The notes under the pieces were generated by a model. The model did not search any database. It was given only the letters and a program-made list of their open reading frames with translations, and was not told the origin of the DNA. The translations under genes and the position numbers were made by a program. This document shows, piece by piece, positions 1-7,763 of a stretch of 64,000 nt of DNA. This DNA is from Bacillus sp. FJAT-47783 (GTDB taxonomy: Bacteria > Bacillota > Bacilli > Bacillales > Aeribacillaceae): positions 89,163 through 153,162 of the forward strand of contig NZ_JAKZKS010000004.1 in the NCBI RefSeq assembly GCF_022808615.1, read 5' to 3'. Every line of letters begins with the position of its first letter. The first letter of the stretch is position 1.

Positions 1-25
1 CCAAAAATAAATCCTCAATCGTCAA

Positions 26-58
26 AAAATCACTCTGTTTAACGCGCAGAGTGATTTT
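26..58 (-). terminator. Terminator of the DUF6123-like gene
   Basis: Perfect 12-bp stem (AAAATCACTCTG with CAGAGTGATTTT) and a 9-base loop, lying directly at the stop codon of the gene read on the minus strand. An A-rich flank on the plus strand gives a U-rich tail on the minus transcript. Confidence 0.75.
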
Positions 59-362
59 ATCTTAATAAGGCCATTCTTTTCGCAAATGAAAGAGCTTCCT
101 GTCTCCCTTTAATTCCTTCTTGCTGAAATGTTTCTAATAAGGCAATAAAAAACGCACCATCGAATGATTTTTGCACTTTTAATGTTATTTCGATCGCTGC
201 AATAAGCAGTTTATCATTTGCATTCGTGTAGCCTTTCCCGAATTGAATAAATCCTAGAAAATCTTCCCCAAATCGAAAGCCTTTGCTATACAAAAAAGAT
301 AAATAGTTGTTTAATTCACTAGACATATGTGTCACCCTGCCCTTATGTACTAATGTTGACAA
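57..362 (-). CDS. Small conserved hypothetical protein (DUF6123-like)
   Basis: Codes for up to 101 residues. The first dozen residues may be untranslated leader: an internal Met (MSSELNNYLSFL) at codon 13, start at 326, follows a purine-rich stretch (GGGCAGGGTGAC) and is a more likely start. The protein is soluble, has no signal peptide and no catalytic motif that I recognise. Its aromatic-rich N-terminus (YLSFLYSKGFRFGEDFLGFIQFG) and helical C-terminus resemble the DUF6123 family found beside sspL in Bacillaceae; this is recognition from memory. It is divergent from sspL and ends in its own hairpin terminator. Function unknown. Confidence 0.6.
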   Translation of the reverse strand: MSTLVHKGRVTHMSSELNNYLSFLYSKGFRFGEDFLGFIQFGKGYTNANDKLLIAAIEITLKVQKSFDGAFFIALLETFQQEGIKGRQEALSFAKRMALLR

Positions 363-427
363 TATCTAGATTATTCTACGAGTAATTCATTAAAAGTTAG
401 ACAAACTAACTGCAAGGAGGTGTGATA

Positions 428-565
428 ATGACAAAAGAAAATAAGCGAAATCGCGGACAAAGAGCACCTGGTGTAAATCCTCAAGGATACGACCGTCCAG
501 ATGATACACCAAGCCCACAAAGCGAATTGGAAAACCGTGCAAAAAAATCAAATACAAAAATATAA
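428..565 (+). CDS. sspL: Small acid-soluble spore protein L (SspL)
   Basis: A 45-residue gene preceded by a strong AAGGAGGTG ribosome site. The product is hydrophilic and ends in ELENRAKKSNTKI, which matches the conserved tail of the minor SASP SspL (B. subtilis protein ends in ELEERAKKSNTK-). The middle carries the characteristic GVNPQG segment. SspL-type minor SASPs are made in the forespore under sigma-G and stored in the spore core. In B. subtilis the gene also lies beside the ypcP exonuclease gene, as here. The two genes are convergent. Confidence 0.9.
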   Translation: MTKENKRNRGQRAPGVNPQGYDRPDDTPSPQSELENRAKKSNTKI

Positions 566-602
566 GCAACTATTCGCCTACATAGGTTGGAATCCACATG
601 AT

Positions 603-631
603 ATGAGGTCAGCTTTTTTAGCTGACCTCAT
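603..631. terminator. Hairpin at the sspL/fenA convergent junction
   Basis: Perfect 11-bp inverted repeat (ATGAGGTCAGC ... GCTGACCTCAT) with a 7-base T-rich loop. It contains the fenA stop codon (618-620) in its loop. No clear U-tract follows on either strand, so it may act as a bidirectional terminator or as a 3'-end stabiliser. Confidence 0.5.
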
Positions 632-1499
632 GCAAAAATTGAATGTTTTTCGTCGCAATTTTTCTTACATCGAATTTTTGTAACGTTCGTTCCAATTGCT
701 CCGAAGTCAGCTTAAACGTTTTTTCAATCGTAATTTGCAGCGGTACATCTTTATAAATTTCCGCTAATTTTCGTGAGATTTTTAAATCATCCATGCTCTC
801 TACCATCTTTTTATATTGTGACGGTGTTAATTGATCTACATTTTGTAATAATTGCTCGATCGATTGATACTGGCGGATTAATTTATAGGCCGTTTTTTCT
901 CCAATTCCTTTCACACCCGGATAATTATCGCTTGAATCCCCCATCAATGCCTTCACATCTATGAGCTGCTTTGGTGTTATCTCATACTCTTTTAAAAATT
1001 GTTCTAACGTATATACAATATAGTTACCAATTCCTTTTTGCAAAATGGCAACGTGAACATTTTGGTCAACAAGCTGTAATAAATCTCGATCTCCCGTTAC
1101 TACTATCATGTCGTAATCGTGTTTGTAGCGTTCAGCAATCGTTCCGATACAATCATCCGCTTCAAAATTTTCTACACCAATATTCGTTATATTTAATTCG
1201 TTCATAACTTCTTTTGCAAGATCAAACTGTGGAATTAACTCTGCAGGTGGCTCACTTCGGTTCGCTTTATACGCATTGTACATTTCGTTTCGAAATGTTT
1301 TCGCTCCCATATCCCAACAACAAATAACGTGTTGAGGCGCAAATTTGTCTATCACCGTTAAAACATGCCTTACAAGGCCGTTAACGCCATTTGTCGGAAT
1401 GCCGTTTCTGTTCTCCATAAAACGTCCGTGTATAGCCGTAGCAAAGTAAGAACGAAATAACAACGCCATGCCATCAATTAATAACATTTTATGCTTCAT
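618..1499 (-). CDS. fenA: 5'-3' exonuclease / flap endonuclease (YpcP, FenA)
   Basis: A stand-alone 293-residue homologue of the 5'-nuclease domain of DNA polymerase I. It has the N-terminal metal ligand in LLIDGMALLFRSY (6-18), the acidic EADD motif (113-116), TGDRD (135-139), and the helix-hairpin-helix DNA-binding segment GDSSDNYPGVKGIGEKTA (188-205). These residues bind two metal ions that cleave 5' flaps and RNA primers. Length is usual for the family. In B. subtilis ypcP (fenA) works with PolI in Okazaki fragment maturation and lies next to sspL, as here. Start is the ATG at 1499; only weak SD-like sequence (GAAGGGAAT) precedes it. Confidence 0.92.
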   Translation of the reverse strand: MKHKMLLIDGMALLFRSYFATAIHGRFMENRNGIPTNGVNGLVRHVLTVIDKFAPQHVICCWDMGAKTFRNEMYNAYKANRSEPPAELIPQFDLAKEVMNELNITNIGVENFEADDCIGTIAERYKHDYDMIVVTGDRDLLQLVDQNVHVAILQKGIGNYIVYTLEQFLKEYEITPKQLIDVKALMGDSSDNYPGVKGIGEKTAYKLIRQYQSIEQLLQNVDQLTPSQYKKMVESMDDLKISRKLAEIYKDVPLQITIEKTFKLTSEQLERTLQKFDVRKIATKNIQFLHEVS

Positions 1500-1603
1500 A
1501 TTCCCTTCACATCCTAACTAAGAAATCAGCACTTTACAAGCATACCATAATCAATTCATTTCTGTGAGAGGGAATTTTTAAATCAAACTTTTTCCAATCG
1601 ATC

Positions 1604-1740
1604 AGAAAAGCATATGCGCCTTGCTCAGCCTCAGACAAAAATATATTTCGCCCAAAAAGGCGCTTTTTCCTTTAAGGCGTCACATTTTAGAATCGAGGGG
1701 CTAAGTAGCTTTCCTTGGACAGCGAAGACTCCATTAACCA
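1604..1740 (+). repeat. Dispersed intergenic repeat, family A, copy 1
   Basis: Contains GCGCCTTGCTCAGCCTCAGA, then AAAAAGGCGCTTTTTCC, a GGCGTCAC box, and a tail GCTTTCCTTGGACAGCGAAG. The same modules recur at 16405-16526, 26887-26957 (minus) and, for the tail only, 36636-36720. It can fold: GCGCCTT pairs with AAGGCGC. It lies in the 278-base gap between fenA and the small gene at 1778-1915; I see no gene in that gap. Confidence 0.7.
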
Positions 1741-1755
1741 CTTGTCTAATCACAT

Positions 1756-1785
1756 AAAAAAGTGACCTTAAAAACGGTCACTTTT
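1756..1785 (-). terminator. Terminator of the ypbS-proximal operon
   Basis: Stem AAAAGTGACC with GGTCACTTTT around an 8-base loop, overlapping the stop codon of the 45-codon gene; the minus transcript continues into TTTTTTATG. Confidence 0.75.
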
Positions 1786-1915
1786 CGTTATCTTCATTTG
1801 ACATTTTTTCTACTTCCATTGCAGCGTATGATACAAATGGTTTATTAAAGTCGTTTTTCTTTTTAACATTATTATTGCGCTGTGCATTGGCATTGCCGTG
1901 CTTAGTGCGTCCCAT
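1778..1915 (-). CDS. 45-residue hydrophilic protein, unknown (spore-protein-like composition)
   Basis: A short open frame with a good ribosome site (AAAGGGGAG, 5 bases before ATG) and its own terminator. The product begins MGRTKHGNANAQRNNNVKKK and ends MEVEKMSNEDNEK. It is rich in Asn, Lys and Glu and lacks Cys and membrane segments. Composition recalls small acid-soluble spore proteins, but I cannot assign it to a named family. It is the last gene of the run dynA - nucleotidyltransferase - Cys protein - ypbS, 86 bases after ypbS. Confidence 0.65.
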   Translation of the reverse strand: MGRTKHGNANAQRNNNVKKKNDFNKPFVSYAAMEVEKMSNEDNEK

Positions 1916-2001
1916 CAAAACTCCCCTTTCTTCGCGGTACACGATTAGTGTTTACAGTTGATGGGGCTTTTCATACTGGAAGTTTTCGGTGTCGTTCTCT
2001 C

Positions 2002-2274
2002 TTAAAAAGATTGATTGTATTTCTTTGCGACGAATTCTTTGACCATGTCTATCGTGACACGTTTTCTCGTAGGAACAATTCCTTTTTTCGCGAGTGCATT
2101 CATTTCATCGGTTACTGCATTGATTTTTTCAACAGAAAAAGGTTCATTATTTAAGCATCGTTGAATGGCTTCTTCAATCAATGCTTCACGAGTCGCTTCA
2201 AGCTGTACAAATGTTTTAACGATTTGGTGCTGACGATTGGAATGTTTAGAAATTTCTTTATGTACTTCCGTCAT
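2002..2274 (-). CDS. ypbS: YpbS family protein (DUF2533)
   Basis: A 90-residue soluble helical protein beginning MTEVHKEISKHSNRQHQIVK. The ATG at 2274 is chosen because GAGGAG lies 7 bases upstream; the longer frame has no better site. The sequence resembles the DUF2533/YpbS family, which occurs beside ypbR in Bacillus. The helix around residues 15-55 and the basic stretch RKRVTIDMVKEFVAKKY suggest a small all-alpha fold. Its start overlaps the stop of the upstream gene by ATGA, so the two are translationally coupled. Function is unknown in the family. Confidence 0.8.
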   Translation of the reverse strand: MTEVHKEISKHSNRQHQIVKTFVQLEATREALIEEAIQRCLNNEPFSVEKINAVTDEMNALAKKGIVPTRKRVTIDMVKEFVAKKYNQSF

Positions 2275-2459
2275 GATCGATCTCCTCTCTTTCTCATTAA
2301 TTCTACCACTTCTCGTTTTGGAGTCCAGCAAGAAAATGAATAATTCGGCTTTGTTTCATAACCGAGCCTTTGACAATGATATGTGACTCCTTTATCTTTC
2401 TTTTCTACGAAAAAATGAATGCACGAAGCACAAACTTGATACTTTATTTTTGCCAACAA
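2271..2459 (-). CDS. Small four-cysteine protein, probable metal-binding
   Basis: About 62 residues from one of two adjacent TTG codons (2459 or 2456); GGGGAGAGG precedes them, and the second TTG has better spacing. The protein carries CASC near residue 11, then HCQRLGYETK and a final CWTP, giving four cysteines in the pattern CxxC...C...C plus nearby His, which would suit a structural zinc or iron site. It overlaps ypbS by four bases. I recognise it only as a conserved small protein of this locus; no function can be given. Confidence 0.7.
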   Translation of the reverse strand: MLAKIKYQVCASCIHFFVEKKDKGVTYHCQRLGYETKPNYSFSCWTPKREVVELMRKRGDRS

Positions 2460-2485
2460 CCTCTCCCCTTTAAAAAACGGATAGC

Positions 2486-3232
2486 TTATTCGTTATCGAG
2501 TACCCAATTCACTACAAACTCATGATAGGAAGAGCTCGATTGTTGATGTTCATTTAACATCAACGGACACATCGATAGTTGATCGAAATGAAGACGACAT
2601 GTTTTGATCATTTGCTCCAAGGTTTCCCCTGTGATCCCGCGATTCCGTTTCGCTTCAAAAATGACGGCTTCATATGTCTCCTTTATTTGATCATCTGTTA
2701 TGTATAAAAGGAGTTTCGACAATTGGACAGGTGGGATTTTTTGTTCATGGATCATATATTGTATCGCCAGTAATGATCGGATCGCATGAAGGAGCATTTT
2801 AAATTTCCCTTCGCGAACTTGCTCAATATTTTTCGTAAACATTCTTTCATAATGTTTACGCAATGTGCTTAAATCATAGCTTTCTTTACAACGATCAAAA
2901 AATTTTTGTGAAAAACGCTTTTGATCCAAATAAATGATAGGGGACTGAAGCCACTCAATGAGCGAAGGATTCGACTTTTTCGCTAATTGAGCGGCTTTTT
3001 TAATATCCCAACCGTGACACTCCATTTGACCATGATTATACTGAATACTTTCTTTAATTGGATTGATGCCAATATAAGATGCAATCGGGTATTGAAAAAT
3101 AAACCGGATATCGTAATCACTCGTTTTCGTTTCGTAACCGTAAGCTCTGCTTCCGAGTTCACATGCATATAGGATCGAAATGCCGTTTTGTTGTTCAAGT
3201 TGTCTTAAACATTGAATGATTGTTTCTTTCAT
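2486..3232 (-). CDS. YcgL-type predicted nucleotidyltransferase
   Basis: A 248-residue protein with the polymerase-beta-like nucleotidyltransferase motif GSRAYGYETKTSDYDIRFI (27-45). The GS and DxD (here DYD) residues are the signature of the NTase fold that binds Mg-NTP. The rest is helical with basic patches. It matches the YcgL group of predicted nucleotidyltransferases in Firmicutes; the substrate is unknown and the family includes AMP/NMP transferases acting on RNA or protein. The start codon overlaps the end of dynA by ATGA (3229-3232), so both are probably translated from one mRNA. Confidence 0.8.
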   Translation of the reverse strand: MKETIIQCLRQLEQQNGISILYACELGSRAYGYETKTSDYDIRFIFQYPIASYIGINPIKESIQYNHGQMECHGWDIKKAAQLAKKSNPSLIEWLQSPIIYLDQKRFSQKFFDRCKESYDLSTLRKHYERMFTKNIEQVREGKFKMLLHAIRSLLAIQYMIHEQKIPPVQLSKLLLYITDDQIKETYEAVIFEAKRNRGITGETLEQMIKTCRLHFDQLSMCPLMLNEHQQSSSSYHEFVVNWVLDNE

Positions 3233-6200
3233 TCAACAACCTCTTTTTCCATCGTTTTTAAAATGGTTTCCAATTGGTCCACATCTCTTGGTGCATTTAA
3301 CGTTGTAATTCTTGATTGAACATACGCTTCCACATCACTTTGCACTACTTGTAAAATCTTTTGCCATTGTTTTTGAAATGCTTTTTCATAATAAGGATAA
3401 GAAAGATTCTCACCTTTTTTCACCATCGTTTCCATAATGAAAGGAAGTTGCTGTTCAAAATATAAATAAAGCTTTTGCTTTTCATTATGTTCAAAAAAAG
3501 CTTTTGCATTTTTAAAATATTTATGTCCTTTTTCCATATTGTCAGGAATGATGGAACGAAGCTGTAAGTTTAATACAGGTGTGTCGGTTTGTAGCTTCTC
3601 CATTTGTGAATACGGGATCGATGGAATAACCTCTTCTATATGAGTGATTAATTGAGAAAAAGCTCTTTCCATCAAACCATTTACATATTTTTCAATCCGT
3701 AACGATGTTGCGTTAAACTCTTGAACATATGCTGTGTTCAATGTTGTAATAAATTCATCGAAACAATTAGTTAAAATTTGTTTCGTATTTTGGTTCTTTT
3801 CTACAAATTTACTCGGTTCATACGCTTGTTTAAATAAATCTGACATGCGATAAAGTAGACGTTGTTTTACATAATGATTCAATTCTTGTAGTTCTTGTTT
3901 CATCTGAATCATGACGTCATCTTGATTTGAAGTTTTCATCATTTGTTCAACTGAATGTTTCGCCTTCTGTAATGCCTCTATTTTTTGCTGGCGCTCTGAT
4001 TCACCGAGTTTCGATAAGGTGATCAATTCCTTTAATTGATTGATCGTTACTTGTAATTCATGAGAAGCACTTTGAACCATCATCTCCATTAAATCGTGTT
4101 CAATAAAATGAGCGAACGCTTGCTCGAAAGGCTCAAACTCATTTTTCACATGTGTCAGTTCTTTTTTATTTAATGTAGCGAGACTCGAGACGTTAAATAA
4201 CTTCGGATTCCGGATGGAATGCTTCAATAACATTTGCTTAACATATTGTTTAACGGTATTTGCTTCTTCCTCATCTTCGGCTAAGTCGATGGCATTAATA
4301 ATAAAAAACATTTTATCTAACGTAAAGGTATCTTTTACTAAACCGAGTTGATGAAGAAATTGTTGATCCCCTTTTGAAAATGGATGGTTAAAATACGTTA
4401 AAAAGATAATGGCATCTGCATCTTTTATATATTGAAACGCTAAGTCTGTATGCCTTTGATGTAATGAACTCGCACCTGGTGTATCAACGAGCGTAATTCC
4501 TTTCCGCGTTAGCTCACAGTCATAGTAAATGGTAACTTCTTGAATGACACAAGATTTTTCTTCATTGGCAACGTATTGTTCAATTTTTTCAACGAATGTG
4601 ATTTTTTCTTTTGACTGTTGTGCTTGTAAAAATTGAATACCCTTTTCATAAATATCAAGCCTTTTTCCAACTGAATCCGCTATGTTTTGTTGTAACTCGT
4701 TTCTAACTTTCGTTAATTGACTTAATTCTGTTACATGTAAATGATGAGGGTTTAGCAAATCATTTAGTTCCTCCAGCAAATCTTGTTCTGATTTAAACAG
4801 AATTTGCACATCGCCATGGGAAAACTCCGAAGTGATGCCTGTTAATTTATTAATGACTGCTGTCGTTGGATTTGGTGATGAAGGAAAAATACGCTCTCCA
4901 ATTAACGCATTAGCAAAGCTAGATTTTCCCGCACTAAAAGCACCAAACATGGCAATGGTAAATGATCGATTTTCAATCGTATTCGCTCTTATCTTTAATC
5001 GGTCTTTTAAATACGTTAATTCTTCCAAGCCTTCAAGTAGCTGGACTGCTTTATGCAGTTTGTTCACGATCGTAGCAGATGTTTGTACACCGCTATTCAT
5101 CGATGAGATGTCTTCCTCTTGTTCAATCATCTGCTGTTCCATCTCATTTTCTGTTAATATAGCTGGGTATTCATTTTCTTTTAATAAACGAAGACGTTCT
5201 TGCATTTTCTCCTTTAACCAGCTTTGCACCGAGAATTCTTCATATATCACACCGTTTTTTAGTGCTGCTAACATATTGGATTGCCATTTTTCTATTTGCT
5301 CTTTCTCTTCGATCCACTTGCTTTTTACTACTAATTGTTCGGTTAATGATTCTTTTTTCAAAATGAAGGACATTTTCTTATCATTTTGATGGCTCTCTTT
5401 TGTTTGGATGAGCTCATTCAAAATGTCAAACGCTTGCATTTTTACATTTCTTTTTACATAGTCCGATACATCTTTTGCAAATTGTAAGACGTATTGGTCA
5501 TTTAATTGGGCCCCTTGCTTCACTATACTTTGAAGCTCACCAAGCGTAATCTCATAGCTTAATGCTAAAATGCCTTCAAGTAACGAACCATTTGTTAGCT
5601 CATACGTTTCGTATATCGCCTTCGAAAAGTTTCGTAAATGCCAAATGATTTCGGTCTCAATTTGCTTGTTTAATTCTTCAAGTAATGCCTCGTATGCTTC
5701 TTTTTTTGCGGCCTCTGTTTTTTTCTTTGAAAACAATAAACCGACTTTAAATTGCGGGTCTAGTGTAGTTAGAAATTGCTTCGCTTTTTCCCTTACCGTA
5801 AATGGAGTGATGTTGGCGTTTTTTAACAAGCTGTCGAGTTCGTGCTCATAATCGCTTTCAATAGCCTTTTTCTGTTTATTAAGTGTTTCGATTTCTTCAT
5901 CTATTTTTTCAAGCGATTCTTTTAAATCATCAAGCGTAGCTTCAACCTTTTGGAACTGTTCATAAGAAACTTGTTCTTTCTCTAAAAATCGTTCTACTGT
6001 ATCATGGGCAATTTCTTTTATTAATTGAACAGATGATTGGACGATGTTTTGCTCAATAAGCTCTTGTCTCTTTTTCTCAAACTGTTCAATTTTTTTCATG
6101 AAACGATGTAATTCATTATTTGGGTGATTTAAAGCTTTTAATGTTGTGTAAAAAATATCGTCTCTTTCTACTCCGACTTCAACCATTGTATCTTCGATTC

Positions 6201-6849
6201 GTTCTTTAAATTGTGAAAAAGGTAGCTCCTCTTCGTTATGTTTATCAATTTGATTGACGATAACGAGAAGCTCTTTGTTCATCTCTTTTAACTTTTTGAT
6301 AAATGAAATATTTAATTCCGATTGTACATGGTGATAGTCTGTAACGTAAACAATAATATCTCCCATATGAAGAGCAGACTCTGTACTTTTTCGGTGGTCG
6401 TCATCAGTTGAGTCAATACCAGGCGAATCCATGAAGACAAGGTTGTTGTCTAATTCAAAGGAGTCATGTTCGATATACACTTTATGTAACACATCGCCCC
6501 TTTTACAAAGTGTTTGAATAAAGGAATTCTCCGCTCCTCCCTTCCATTCATACATCGTTCCGTCATAATCTGTAGCCCTGACAACTGATGGTCCTTTTGC
6601 TAGCATGACAATGTTAGAACTTGTTGGTAACGGGCTTGATGGCAAAACCTTTCCATGGACAAGATGGTTTAACAATGTCGACTTTCCAGCAGAGAAATGA
6701 CCGGTAAACGTAATATGTAAACGTTGATCTCGCGTCTTCTCCATTAACTCAAGCCATTTTGGAGCATATGATTCTCTTACTTCTACCGGTGTATGCTCGT
6801 ACAAATGAAAAATCGTATCAACAAAGTGCTTTTGTTTAATTTGTTCCAT
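3229..6849 (-). CDS. dynA: Dynamin-like GTPase DynA (YpbR), two fused dynamin modules
   Basis: A 1206-residue protein, close to the length of B. subtilis DynA. It is an internal duplication of a bacterial dynamin: the first GTPase has P-loop GHFSAGKST at 50-58 and MDSPGID; the second has GAFSAGKSS at about 636-644 and VDTPGASS. Long coiled-coil stalks follow each domain. The known family protein tethers and fuses membranes in trans and protects the membrane against phage, pores and antibiotics. It heads an operon with the nucleotidyltransferase, the Cys protein and ypbS. In B. subtilis ypbQ lies immediately beside it; here a mobile-element remnant separates them. Confidence 0.93.
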   Translation of the reverse strand: MEQIKQKHFVDTIFHLYEHTPVEVRESYAPKWLELMEKTRDQRLHITFTGHFSAGKSTLLNHLVHGKVLPSSPLPTSSNIVMLAKGPSVVRATDYDGTMYEWKGGAENSFIQTLCKRGDVLHKVYIEHDSFELDNNLVFMDSPGIDSTDDDHRKSTESALHMGDIIVYVTDYHHVQSELNISFIKKLKEMNKELLVIVNQIDKHNEEELPFSQFKERIEDTMVEVGVERDDIFYTTLKALNHPNNELHRFMKKIEQFEKKRQELIEQNIVQSSVQLIKEIAHDTVERFLEKEQVSYEQFQKVEATLDDLKESLEKIDEEIETLNKQKKAIESDYEHELDSLLKNANITPFTVREKAKQFLTTLDPQFKVGLLFSKKKTEAAKKEAYEALLEELNKQIETEIIWHLRNFSKAIYETYELTNGSLLEGILALSYEITLGELQSIVKQGAQLNDQYVLQFAKDVSDYVKRNVKMQAFDILNELIQTKESHQNDKKMSFILKKESLTEQLVVKSKWIEEKEQIEKWQSNMLAALKNGVIYEEFSVQSWLKEKMQERLRLLKENEYPAILTENEMEQQMIEQEEDISSMNSGVQTSATIVNKLHKAVQLLEGLEELTYLKDRLKIRANTIENRSFTIAMFGAFSAGKSSFANALIGERIFPSSPNPTTAVINKLTGITSEFSHGDVQILFKSEQDLLEELNDLLNPHHLHVTELSQLTKVRNELQQNIADSVGKRLDIYEKGIQFLQAQQSKEKITFVEKIEQYVANEEKSCVIQEVTIYYDCELTRKGITLVDTPGASSLHQRHTDLAFQYIKDADAIIFLTYFNHPFSKGDQQFLHQLGLVKDTFTLDKMFFIINAIDLAEDEEEANTVKQYVKQMLLKHSIRNPKLFNVSSLATLNKKELTHVKNEFEPFEQAFAHFIEHDLMEMMVQSASHELQVTINQLKELITLSKLGESERQQKIEALQKAKHSVEQMMKTSNQDDVMIQMKQELQELNHYVKQRLLYRMSDLFKQAYEPSKFVEKNQNTKQILTNCFDEFITTLNTAYVQEFNATSLRIEKYVNGLMERAFSQLITHIEEVIPSIPYSQMEKLQTDTPVLNLQLRSIIPDNMEKGHKYFKNAKAFFEHNEKQKLYLYFEQQLPFIMETMVKKGENLSYPYYEKAFQKQWQKILQVVQSDVEAYVQSRITTLNAPRDVDQLETILKTMEKEVVE

Positions 6850-6942
6850 GTGGCATCCCCTTTTGTTCCAATACAGAATTAATTATGTTGATTTTATCAT
6901 ATTATGTTCACATTCTGTTCACTATTGTTAAAAAAATGTGGA

Positions 6943-7022
6943 TTTGAAACAAAGTTTAACCGTTTATAAAAAAGTTTGACCGTTTTGAAAAAAGATTAAC
7001 TGTTTATAAAAAAGTTGCACTG
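6943..7022 (+). repeat. Tn7-like end: four tandem 20-bp repeats
   Basis: Four units in exact 20-base register at 6943, 6963, 6983 and 7003. They alternate between TTTGAAACAAAGTTTAACCG / TTTTGAAAAAAGATTAACTG and TTTATAAAAAAGTTTGACCG / TTTATAAAAAAGTTGCACTG. Abutting ~20-bp repeats at an end are the hallmark of TnsB-binding sites in Tn7-like transposons. A tnsA-like relic starts 49 bases inward. Just outside lies the direct heptamer pair TGTTCAC at 6905 and 6916; a 5'-TGT terminus would fit this region, but I cannot fix the exact end. Confidence 0.75.
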
Positions 7023-7070
7023 TTTTACCCCTTTGGATATTACTGTCTAAAGTGTTTAGGGGTGTTTTTT

Positions 7071-7217
7071 ATGTCTAAAAGAAGACGAACATCTAAAGTT
7101 GAAAAATGGATTAAAAAAGGTCGCGGGACAGGGATCGGTGCAGACTATAAGCCATGGTTAAAGTGTACCAGCAAAATTAAGTTCTTCCGTAGCAAAAAGA
7201 ACTGTATTCTTGGTTAA
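7071..7217 (+). pseudogene. Truncated tnsA-like transposase relic (48 codons)
   Basis: The open frame begins MSKRRRTSKVEK and continues WIKKGRGTGIGADYKPWL, which matches the N-terminus of TnsA, the Tn7 endonuclease subunit (E. coli Tn7: RRIKEGRGQGHGKDYIPWL). After residue 30 similarity stops and the frame ends at residue 48, while real TnsA has about 270 residues and carries its catalytic residues far downstream. The gene is therefore a remnant. It sits directly inside the repeat array, the usual position and orientation of tnsA in such elements. No tnsB, tnsC or tniQ is present. Confidence 0.75.
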
Positions 7218-7389
7218 ATAAAACATTCCCTAACACGAGCGAAAATCGAAATCACCATCCGAGGTTATCCCTTTATGTATTTTTATGTAACATCAAGCAT
7301 AATCAACACATTTGAAAAGTTATTTCAAGTAAGATACATTAGGTTATATTTCATGGTATAATTGTAAAAAATTAAAAGGAGATTATGAT
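7218..7389. other. Gap between tnsA relic and candidate immunity gene
   Basis: AT-rich sequence without a gene. TATAAT at 7361-7366 is a likely -10 element for the gene at 7390; the -35 is not clear. AAAAGGAG at 7374-7381 is its ribosome site. Confidence 0.5.
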
Positions 7390-7743
7390 ATGTCTTGGAA
7401 AGAATATAAATATTTGCATATATACGCCCAACATTCTCATCATCATGAATCTTTTATCGTAGGAAATAGAGGAGCATTAATTGAACTTAGAACATTAATA
7501 GATAACGCTCTGACTAACAATACATCTATGGGTAATTTCTTTCCTTCCGACGACGAAGGATACCAGTTGTATGTGGGGGTAGTAGAAGATGAAGATATGT
7601 TTATGGCATTAGAGATGCCTTACACCGAACAATTCGGAGAACGTAATCACCATAATTACTTCATAAACTTAAAACAAGATCCTAAAGCACCTTACTCGCC
7701 AGTTATACTGTTTCCAGATGAAGGCAAAAAAGAAGAGTTATAA
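7390..7743 (+). CDS. Small acidic cytoplasmic protein, candidate immunity protein
   Basis: 117 residues from ATG with AAAAGGAG 8 bases upstream. No signal peptide or membrane segment. The N-terminus MSWKEYKYLHIYAQHSHHHE is His/Tyr-rich, the centre is acidic (SDDEGYQ, VVEDEDMF), and the end is DEGKKEEL. Small, acidic, single-domain proteins of this kind are typical of immunity proteins to secreted toxins. I do not recognise the family. The immunity role is inferred from its place tail-to-tail with a toxin-like gene inside a mobile-element remnant. An inverted terminator separates the two genes. Confidence 0.7.
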   Translation: MSWKEYKYLHIYAQHSHHHESFIVGNRGALIELRTLIDNALTNNTSMGNFFPSDDEGYQLYVGVVEDEDMFMALEMPYTEQFGERNHHNYFINLKQDPKAPYSPVILFPDEGKKEEL

Positions 7744-7759
7744 AATAACTCTTCTTTTT
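7727..7759. terminator. Bidirectional terminator between cargo genes
   Basis: AAAAAGAAGAGTTAT pairs with ATAACTCTTCTTTTT around a 3-base loop. It serves both convergent genes, with U-tracts on both strands. Confidence 0.85.
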
Positions 7760-7763
7760 ATTT

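Noticed and set aside
4832..5389. 185-codon plus-strand frame inside dynA
   Set aside because: Complement of the second dynamin GTPase region; Ser/Phe/Cys-rich text typical of antisense reading.
6943..7022. Tandem 20-bp repeats considered as a CRISPR array
   Set aside because: Units abut with no spacers and vary in sequence; the pattern fits transposase-binding sites.
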